NCBI GenBank assembly: GCA_039881045.1
Contig: JAYWVB010000054.1
Span: 124,001-188,000, forward strand
Direction: 5' to 3'
Origin: Chaetomium olivaceum
Taxonomy: Eukaryota; Ascomycota; Sordariomycetes; Sordariales; Chaetomiaceae
Length of the DNA: 64,000 nucleotides
The notes under the pieces were generated by a model. It was not told the origin of the DNA and searched no databases. It saw only the letters and a list, made by a program, of their open reading frames with translations. The first letter of the stretch is position 1. Every line of letters starts with the position of its first letter. Made by a program: the position numbers and the translations under genes. Shown in pieces: positions 56,398 to 64,000 of this stretch.

Positions 56398-57759
56398 GGC
56401 GGGCAACGGGCAGTTAGGAATTTAATAAGTTTGCTTATTTTTGCACAACTACAATCATGTAAAATTGAACCCAAAAGTCCTTAGATGTGCGACAGGGACT
56501 CTAGCTTCAGCAAATCGAACTTTTTGGTGATTGTTATTGCTGCCCCTGAAAATAGCTCTGTCGTGCATTACTGAGCAATGCCCCGCTCTTAGAATCTGGA
56601 GGGGAAGCTAATTGCGGGGCAACCGAGCATTATCTTATCGCCTCATGACTTCATCATCGAAGGGCGGTGGCGGGGACCCTTTGAATGACGCTATGGAGGG
56701 TTCCCAGGGAAAGAGCAAATTGCAAGCTTCGAAACCATTGGAAACACGGTTGGAATGATAGCTTGATAGAACTTGACAAAAGAAAGAAATCACAAATGGT
56801 TCATTGGGCATTCCAAGGCAGGGAGGGTCGTGGTGGACAAAGAGCTTTCCGGATGGCAGTGCTTCAGGCACCCAGACCGCAACCTGGAAGCTCAGCCAAG
56901 ACCCTGCAAGATCGTGAGTGGGTCCGCGGGGTACCTTGGGGTACATGTCCAAACCGTCAAAGGCTGAAATTTCATGCAGCAGTGCCACCAAAGGGGTTGT
57001 TTGCGGCTGCCGCGCCTCAACCAGTCTCAGGCGTGCAGTCCGTGGTATTTGGTGAAAACCACCTTCAAGTGGTCGAGAGTGAGATGGGTAAGCAGATAGG
57101 AGAGGAGGTGTGTGGGTAAGAACAACTCTGTCTCGCTCTGCCCATCAATCATCAATCGTGATGCTTCCGTCCCAGCTCGGGCACTGAGTTCCTGCCTGAC
57201 CACAGCTGCCCGTCAATGCCTTCCATCCCTCCGGGGCTGCAAGAATTGACTACCACCACTGAAGTGCTTCACTTACATCTTTATTTCAGGTTATTGTGCA
57301 TGGAAAGATTTAACTTGCATGCTTCCTAATTGGGATGTTAGATTCTAACCAACCCCCTGACGTGAGAGACAATACCGGCGCACCGGTGGGAGATGCTATA
57401 GAAACACGCAAAGACATGCAAGGCTGCTGCAGGAGCCTGGTAGAACATTCCAGTGCTGCGTGGAGGGGTCGAGAGGCGGCGCAAGGTTGCCAGGCCAATC
57501 GAGAAGTAGCTGGCGGTACCTTTGGCTGGTGGGGTTGAAGAAACCCACCGAAGGCCGTGGAAACAGCGACCAAGTTCAAGCTGCGCTTAAATTCTGAAAG
57601 CTCTTCTGCCCCTCCTTCCACTCCCGCACTCCCCATCCCACCAATTCTTCTTGCAACCCATTCACGAATTCCCACCACATTCTCGGGAATCTTCAACGAA
57701 CGTTATTCCACTCTACACTTCTAATTTTCATTTGATTGTCGATCGAGCACACAGACAAG
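56398..57759. other. Divergent promoter region, hydrolase / hsp70
   Basis: A 1.36-kb spacer. The left end is the AT-rich promoter of the hydrolase gene and the right half is the hsp70 promoter, with heat-shock-element-like sites listed separately. No gene supported. Confidence 0.5.
57443..57694 (+). promoter_or_regulatory. Candidate heat-shock elements upstream of hsp70
   Basis: GAA/TTC inverted pairs with the 2-bp spacing used by HSF occur at 57443-57450 (GAAcaTTC), 57661-57668 (TTCacGAA) and 57687-57694 (GAAtcTTC), 66-317 bp before the start codon. Each is a two-unit site rather than a full three-unit element. Confidence 0.4.
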
Positions 57760-60026
57760 ATGGCTCCCGCCGTCGGTATCGACTTGGGCACGACCTACTC
57801 GTGTGTGGGCGTGTTCCGTGAGGATCGGTAAGTTCACCTTTGCATTACTTTCGAAGACGGGTCTCTCGTGATCGGCATGTCTCGCAGCTCGGGGGGGCCT
57901 TTTTCTGGTTTGGTTGGTCGATATCAACCGACCGATATCATGAATTGGCTCCCGAGTACTTGGGTCAGGCCTTCGAGCTGGTCTTTGTCTTCACTCGTCG
58001 GACACAGCATTCGGAACAGTATGCTAACCAACTTTCTGCAGTTGCGAGATTATTGCCAATGACCAGGGTAACCGCACCACCCCGTCGTTCGTGGCCTTCA
58101 CGGACACCGAGCGTCTCATTGGAGATGCCGCCAAGAACCAGGTCGCCATGAACCCTCACAACACCGTCTTCGACGCCAAGCGCCTCATTGGCCGCAAGTT
58201 TGCCGATGCTGAGGTGCAGGCCGATATGAAGCACTTTCCCTTCAAGATCATCGACCGTGCTGGCAAGCCCATCATCGAGGTCGAGTTCAAGGGCGAGCAG
58301 AAGACCTTCACCCCCGAGGAGATCTCTTCCATGGTCCTGACCAAGATGCGTGAGACTGCTGAGTCTTACCTCGGTGGCACCGTCAACAACGCTGTTGTCA
58401 CTGTTCCCGCCTACTTCAACAACGACTCCCAGCGTCAAGCCACTAAGGACGCCGGTCTCATTGCCGGTCTCAACGTCCTGCGTATTATCAACGAGCCCAC
58501 TGCGGCCGCCATTGCCTACGGTCTCGACAAGAAGGTTGAGGGCGAGCGCAACGTCCTCATCTTCGATCTTGGTGGCGGTACCTTCGATGTGTCCCTCCTG
58601 ACCATTGAGGAGGGTATCTTCGAGGTCAAGTCGACTGCTGGTGACACCCACTTGGGTGGTGAGGACTTCGACAACCGTCTTGTCAACCACTTCGTCATGG
58701 AGTTCAAGCGCAAGTTCAAGAAGGGTAAGTTTTCTCATTCCCCTTTTTCCCACGACATAGGACCAGCAGTTCAGTTCTGATACTAACATCTCTTTCCTCA
58801 GATCTCTCCACCAACGCCCGTGCGCTCCGCCGTCTGCGCACTGCTTGCGAGCGTGCCAAGCGCACTCTTTCGTCGTCGGCTCAGACCTCGATCGAGATCG
58901 ACTCGCTCTTCGAGGGTATTGACTTCTACACCTCGATCACCCGTGCTCGTTTCGAGGAGCTCTGCCAGGATCTTTTCCGCTCGACCCTCCAGCCTGTTGA
59001 CCGTGTCCTGACGGATGCCAAGATCGACAAGGCCCAGGTCCACGAGATCGTCCTCGTCGGTGGTTCCACTCGTATCCCCCGTATCCAGAAGCTTATCAGC
59101 GACTACTTCAACGGCAAGGAGCCCAACAAGTCGATCAACCCCGACGAGGCCGTTGCCTACGGTGCCGCCGTCCAGGCCGCCATTCTGTCTGGCGACACTT
59201 CGTCCAAGTCGACCAACGAGATCCTCCTGCTCGACGTTGCCCCTCTGTCGCTCGGTATCGAGACTGCCCGGTGGCATGATGACCAAGCTCATTCCCCGCA
59301 ACACCACCATTCCCACCAAAGAAGTCCGAGGTCTTCTCGACCTTCTCTGACAACCAGCCCGGTGTGCTTATCCAGGTCTACGAGGGTGAGCGCCAGCGCA
59401 CCAAGGACAACAACTTGCTCGGCAAGTTCGAGCTCACTGGCATCCCGCCCGCCCCTCGTGGTGTGCCCCAGATCGAGGTCACCTTCGACCTGGATGCCAA
59501 CGGCATCATGAACGTCTCCGCTCTCGAGAAGGGCACCGGTAAGACTAACCAGATTGTCATTACCAATGACAAGGGTCGTCTTTCCAAGGAGGATATCGAG
59601 CGCATGCTTGCAGAGGCCGAGAAGTTCAAGGAGGAGGATGAGGCCGAGGCCAGCCGTGTCTCCGCCAAGAACGGCCTCGAGTCGTACGCCTACTCGCTGC
59701 GCAACACTCTCAGCGACCCCAAGGTCGATGAGAAGCTCGACGCCGCTGACAAGGAGACTCTCCGCACCGAGATCGACAAGATCGTCACCTGGCTCGACGA
59801 GAGCCAGCAGGCTACCCGCGAGGAGTACGAGGAGCACCAGAAGGAGCTTGAGGGTGTTGCCAATCCCATCATGATGAAGTTCTACGGTGCTGGTGGTGCT
59901 CCTGGTGGCATGCCTGGTGGTATGCCCGGCGGCATGCCCGGTGGCGCCCCTGGTGGCTTCCCCGGTGGTGCTCCCGGCGGTGCCGGCCACGACAACGATG
60001 GCCCCACTGTCGAGGAGGTCGACTAA
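57760..60026 (+). CDS. hsp70: Cytosolic Hsp70 chaperone (SSA type)
   Basis: Exons are 57760-57827, 58042-58724 and 58802-60026, about 657 residues after allowing for two one-base insertions. The ATPase domain shows GIDLGTTYSCVGVF, INEPTAAAIAYGLDKK, IFDLGGGTFDVSLLTIEEG and VLVGGSTRIPRIQKL; the substrate-binding domain has PLSLGIETAGG, IPRNTTIPTKK and DANGIMNVSALEKGTGK. The C-terminus carries GGMP-type repeats and ends EEVD, the docking site for TPR co-chaperones, which marks it as cytosolic/nuclear. A CCC run at 59267-59269 and an AAA run at 59318-59320 each hold one base too many; between them the frame is shifted, but the encoded family peptides are intact, so sequence error is most likely. 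The first intron (214 bp) lies after codon 22, as in many fungal hsp70 genes. Strong codon bias fits high expression. Confidence 0.94.
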
Positions 60027-60641
60027 GCGGGTGGTTGACATTTGGGCCGGCGTTTCTGCTTTTCTCTGCGCTAGTAGATTGGATCCGCGTCAAACGAGCT
60101 GCGGAATGCGCTCTTGGGATGCGGATATGGGGTATGGGGTAACACCTAGATCTGGTTTCTCTTTGATGATCATGATACAGGGGAAAAGTCTGGGAGGCTG
60201 CATGGACTGTACTTTAGTTACGATTCCCGTTTCCTTGCAATGAACAAAGGAAATTCATACTTTACAACTTGCTGCCGTGATGTGCTTGTGACAGTTGGGG
60301 ATCTTCGCGTCTTGTGGACTGAACTTAACTTCATCTTTTGGATGAATGCGCCGCTGCTAACGGGGCCGTTATCCCAGTTTTGTCTTGATGTCAATGTCTG
60401 TGTTCCGATTAATCGTATCCCCCTATATTGGTGACTTATTTCTTTCTTCATCCATGGATGGCCGAAAGCATCCGTCCCCACGTAGAACTGGTTTTCTATA
60501 CACAACCGAATCAACGACACTTGCTATCACATATGAAAATGGTGCGGATGGATATCTGTAGCAGAGATGGCATTGCGTGGCTAACACAATCAATACTCCA
60601 ACCCTGAGTTCACATCACCCCTCTTACTATAATCGTTATTA
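60027..60641. other. Convergent 3' spacer hsp70 / emi1
   Basis: A 615-bp AT-rich spacer between convergent genes. It presumably holds both 3' UTRs; nothing else seen. Confidence 0.55.
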
Positions 60642-61421
60642 TTATTCCCATCTGACCGCGTCATCTCCCGGATCCGCCTCCGCCTCTCCGCATCCATTCC
60701 TCTGAAACTCAGCATCATCAATCACAGGCGCCTCAAAGCTCTTCTGGAACGCCGTCCCGGGCGCAACACGCTCCGTCCGGCTCGCCCACACATCCTCGCT
60801 GCTGGGCCGCCCGCTGCCGTACTTGGCCTCCTCCTTCAGGCGGTAGTGCTCGCGCACGGCCGCGGCCTTGAGCTCGGGCGAGTACGACTTGGTCCGCATG
60901 CAGAACCAGAAGTCGTCCCACAGCTCCGAGCACGCCCGCACAGACCCGTACCGGTACACCGCGTTCCACTGCGCGCCGGGGGTGTGGCAGTGCCACGCGT
61001 AGTCGAAGGCGTCGCGGCAGGACATGCTGGTGGGGAGGAGGTGCTCGGACATGGCGAGGGATTGGGGACTGCGGGTTTGTTTTGGGAGGGTGGTTTGTTG
61101 TTCGGCGGTGGCGGCGCCGTCGGGTTTTGTGGATGACCAGGGGAGCCAGGAGAAGGAGGAGGAGGAGGAATTGGATGGTGTTGCTGGTGATGGTGGTTGT
61201 TGGGTCTTGGATTGGGAGGACGACGACTGAGCGTCTTTTAGGAGCATGTTCATGAACATGGCCATCTCGCGCTCGGTTGAACTGGACTCGGCCTCGGCAG
61301 GAGGTGGTGTCTGGGTTGGTGCGGCCGGTGCTGGTGGTGTAGGGGTGGTCGCGGTGGGAGATGCGCTGTCGCGTGAGCCCTCAGGCCTGGGCGACGAGGA
61401 GGACTGCCAGAACCAGCCCAT
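60642..61421 (-). CDS. emi1: Emi1-like twin CX9C protein (DUF3128)
   Basis: With the start at ATG 61421 (MGWFWQSSSSP) the protein has 259 residues. The first 130 are Ser/Pro/Thr/Gln-rich. The conserved core follows: MSCRDAFDYAWHCHTPGAQ, YRYGSVRACSELWDDFWFCM, containing two CX9C pairs (CRDAFDYAWHC and CSELWDDFWFC), the twin-CX9C signature of DUF3128. Yeast Emi1 was found through early meiotic induction and related proteins are linked to mitochondria (family knowledge). A Glu/Asp-rich tail ends the protein. The frame stays open 100 codons further upstream to ATG 61721 (MADSTPSMMPSYP); that extension does not resemble the family and may be leader sequence, so I chose the later start. It is transcribed divergently from yme2. 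Confidence 0.82.
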   Translation of the reverse strand: MGWFWQSSSSPRPEGSRDSASPTATTPTPPAPAAPTQTPPPAEAESSSTEREMAMFMNMLLKDAQSSSSQSKTQQPPSPATPSNSSSSSFSWLPWSSTKPDGAATAEQQTTLPKQTRSPQSLAMSEHLLPTSMSCRDAFDYAWHCHTPGAQWNAVYRYGSVRACSELWDDFWFCMRTKSYSPELKAAAVREHYRLKEEAKYGSGRPSSEDVWASRTERVAPGTAFQKSFEAPVIDDAEFQRNGCGEAEADPGDDAVRWE

Positions 61422-62095
61422 GATGATGATGGTCTCGACGTCGGTGAAGGTCTGGTCAATATGCGCGTTATCGTTCAACTGAATCCTAATCGCAACAACG
61501 TTCGGGCTGTCTAGTCTACCGGGTAGGAGAGGGGAAGTGAGGGGCAGGTCGCTCTTCGGCGGGAGGGTGTGTGTCCCAGCGCGCCGGGTGTTCTGGATGT
61601 CAAAGGGCTTGCAGCCAGTTAAAGATTCTAAATTCCGGCCGGCAGTGATTGGCGTGCCATCTGCTTGAGTGAAAACGGTGGTGGGGTAGCTTGGCATCAT
61701 GCTTGGCGTGCTATCGGCCATTGGAAGTCGGTGGTGCTCCCTAAAGAATCAAAGATGCAAAAAGCAGAAACAAAGGTTAAGTAAAAAGAAAGTTGAAAGA
61801 TAGTGTATTCTCGGGTAGGATAAATTATAAGACAGATTACGGCTAGTCAGGAGCGCAAAGTCGCAGTCACGGCGGAGGGAACACGGTTTGTCTAGTAGTG
61901 CTAGTGGAATCTGGAGGTAGTTGGCCTAGGGCCAAATGACCTCATTGAACCAGGGCACATCCCACTTCGTCGTCGCATGTGAGACTTCTCAAGCAACCAC
62001 CAACCCGGAAACCTTGAATTCTCATCGGACGACATCCCGCGCGCGCAACCACTGAGGCGTCCCTTACTTCACAACATTTGCGCTGCCATGAAGCA
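61422..62095. other. Divergent promoter region emi1 / yme2
   Basis: A 674-bp spacer. Its left 300 bp also form the open upstream extension of the emi1 frame. No other signal recognised. Confidence 0.5.
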
Positions 62096-62339
62096 ATGAT
62101 ACCGGGACGGGTGCTGTTTAGGCCGGCTGGCCGGCATGGGCTCGGACCGCTACCACTAGCCGCAACAACCTGTGCTCTCACTAGGCACCGCTCGCCCTTG
62201 ATTACATCGCTGGACCAGCCGAGGCGTCCGGTTCGGAGATGGGAGAGCACATCAGGAGCTGTGGGCAACGATAATTCGGGCCATATCGAGACCCAACCCA
62301 ACGAGTCAATCCTGTTCTTCGATAGTAAGCCCAAAGAAA

Positions 62340-62376
<37 letters not shown>

Positions 62377-64000
62377 GGAATTTCATGACATCGCCAGCTT
62401 CTGACCGTTTTTGTCCCTAGATATCTTCCCCCTCAAGCTCAGCTCGGTGTTGCTCTGGAGAGCTTGGGAGACAAATGAACTACTCAAGCGATTCAACAGC
62501 GCATCCCTAAGTTTCCTCGACCCTGTTGGTCTCGTCAAGCGGGCAATTCCCGAAAGCGCCCCGATCAAGGTCACCGAAATCATCCCCCGGCTCAAAGAGG
62601 GCGGAGCTTACGTCAAGTTTACCTATCCTGACAACATATTACCCGCGGACATAGAAGGTATTCATTCACCCTGAGGGACCACTCTGCTGCTCTCACTTCG
62701 CGTTAGCATGATGCTTATAGACCCATCAGATCAACTCGTCAAATCGCTCGAGAAAACACCCATTAAACCGTGGTTCAATCCTTTTCGCAGTATCAAGTCG
62801 CGTCTTGTCCTTGGCCGGCCGTGGCTAGAGGACCTCTACCGACTTCCGAAGAGCCGCCTCAGGATCGAGTTCGTGCCCGCCAAGAACTCCGAACCGCCGA
62901 CCGAATTGTCCCAGGAGTCCCTGTACAGTCTCTTTCGCCGATATGGGAAGATATCTGACATAACCTCCCAAGCCCCCGACTCTAAGGTCCTACCAAAGTT
63001 TGCCTATGTAGACTTTGTCTTGGTCCGGGACGCCATTCTAGCCCGAAACTGCATCCATGGATATGTCCTTCAAGAAGAAGGGAGCAAAAGCCTAACTCGC
63101 CTGCGCTTGTCGTACGAACAACGAGTAAAGGCCACCACATTTGGAATTGGGTCACAAGCCACCCGCGGATTGTCATCCCAGTAATTGCTGCCTTTTTGGC
63201 TGCCTTTACCGTTGCCGTCTTCGACCCGATCCGCGAGTTTTTTGTAAAGGTAGGTTTATGCCCTCTGAGTATTGTTGATTGTTAGAGCATCGGACCCCTA
63301 ACTGTACTTAGGTCCATGTCCAAAAGTCTTTTGAATTCACTGATAGTAAACTGTACAAATGGGTCAAGCGGCAAACCTCGGACATCCTCGCCTTCCGCAA
63401 GCGGGGAGACGACGACGCCGGTCTCAGTGCCTTGTTTACCCACCGGAAAGACCTGATCGACTCGATACAAAACAACCTACTTGAAACCGTTGGGACATTC
63501 ATCGTTGTTCAAGGCCCGCGTGGTTCTGGCGGTCGGGAACTTGTTATGGATCAAGTGCTTGAGGGGCGCCGCGACGTGCTGGTGGTAGACTGCAGACAGG
63601 TGGTGGAAGCACGCGGTGAGGCGGGAACCATAAGGAAGCTGGCTAATCAGGTTGGCTACCGCCCCGTCTTCTCTTGGGCCAACAACCTCAGCAGCATGGT
63701 CGACCTGGCCATCCAGAGCACTACAGGAGTCAAAGCTGGGTTTTCGGAGAACCTCGAATCTCAAGTCACCAAAATCCTCCAAACAACTGCCGAGGCCCTT
63801 AAGGATGTCTCGCTCGCTCGCAGGAAGAACGACAAGGACGCGAATCTTACTGATGATGCCTATTTGGAGGCACACCCTGAGAGGCGGCCCGTCATCGTGA
63901 TAGACAATTTTCTACACAAGAGCGAGGAGAAAGGCATTATCTACGACAAGATCTCGGACTGGGCTTCCGCCCTCGTACAGGCGAACATCGCTCACGTCAT
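62096..64000 (+). CDS. yme2: Mitochondrial escape protein 2 (Yme2/Rna12), partial at right edge
   Basis: Exons seen: 62096-62324, 62421-62657, 62721-63249 and 63312 onward; the C-terminus lies beyond the window. The N-terminus is Arg-rich and poor in acidic residues, a likely mitochondrial presequence. An RRM-like region follows (LRIEFVPAKNSEPPTE, then LYSLFRRYGKISDIT and KFAYVDFVLVRDAILAR), then one membrane segment (IVIPVIAAFLAAFTVAVFDP), then a P-loop domain (TFIVVQGPRGSGGRELVMDQ, RPVIVIDNF as a Walker-B-like strand). Yme2 is an inner-membrane protein that affects mitochondrial DNA nucleoid structure and escape (family knowledge). Near 63143-63147 one base is missing: splice phases of the surrounding exons agree only if it is restored, and the membrane segment is otherwise read out of frame. 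The Walker A lysine appears to be Gly. Confidence 0.88.
62333..62377 (+). repeat. AAAG microsatellite in intron 1 of yme2
   Basis: About ten near-perfect AAAG units with one shortened unit near the start, entirely inside the intron between 62325 and 62420. Confidence 0.9.

Noticed and set aside
1..64000. Transposons, CRISPR arrays, secondary-metabolite cluster, rRNA or tRNA genes
   Set aside because: No terminal repeats, transposase-like frames, regular spacer arrays, multidomain synthases or cloverleaf candidates were recognised.

Overview
The window is chromosomal DNA of a filamentous ascomycete, most likely a sordariomycete (Sordariales-like). The evidence is short introns of about 45-100 bp with GTRNGT donors, CTRAC branch points and YAG acceptors, pyrimidine-rich 5' leaders, GC-rich third codon positions, and fungal gene content such as a Hym1/Mo25 protein, an EF-hand MscS channel, Sfi1, Yen1, Emi1 and Yme2. 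I saw no transposon, tRNA, rRNA, CRISPR array, prophage or biosynthetic cluster. Most genes are conserved and single-copy in type, spread over both strands with 0.3-2 kb spacers.

Layout, left to right: a left-edge unknown protein with an eIF4E-binding-like motif (-, 1-651); dynactin Arp10/Arp11 (-, 2070-3838) divergent from a Yen1/GEN1 Holliday-junction nuclease (+, 4323-7095); the SWI/SNF-RSC subunit Swp73/BAF60 (-, 7493-9494); a PDK1-type kinase with a C-terminal PH-like region (-, 10405-12987); two probable unknown genes (+, 14368-15739); a conserved unknown (+, 16965-17900); a BTB/POZ protein (+, 19325-21092); cytosolic isoleucyl-tRNA synthetase (+, 22246-25659); Sfi1 (+, 26733-29809); ribosomal protein uL24/RPL26 (+, 30454-30997); Mo25/Hym1 (+, 32418-33719); a conserved unknown with a His/Asn/Thr tract (-, 34639-35220); an F-box protein (-, 36466-37542); the PLP homeostasis protein (+, 38334-39247); a coiled-coil protein of about 2,530 residues with two kinds of internal repeat (+, 40096-47786); mitochondrial seryl-tRNA synthetase (-, 48126-49739); an EF-hand MscS channel (+, 51847-54734); a dienelactone-hydrolase-family enzyme (-, 55195-56397) divergent from cytosolic Hsp70 (+, 57760-60026); and Emi1 (-, 60642-61421) divergent from Yme2 (+, 62096 to the right edge).

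The genes do not form one pathway. Loose themes are translation (IleRS, SerRS, uL24, a possible 4E-binding protein), cytoskeleton and polarity (Arp10, Sfi1, Mo25, PDK1) and mitochondria (SerRS, Emi1, Yme2).

Two points matter for anyone using this sequence. First, several conserved genes (IleRS, Hsp70, Mo25, the giant coiled-coil gene, the 34.6 kb unknown and Yme2) carry single-base indels, mostly in short homopolymer runs, with intact flanking exons and intron phases that fit only if the indels are corrected. This looks like consensus error rather than pseudogenes. Second, the least explained object is the giant coiled-coil protein with a tandem array of about fifteen short amphipathic helix repeats. 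I found no convincing multi-gene novel system.
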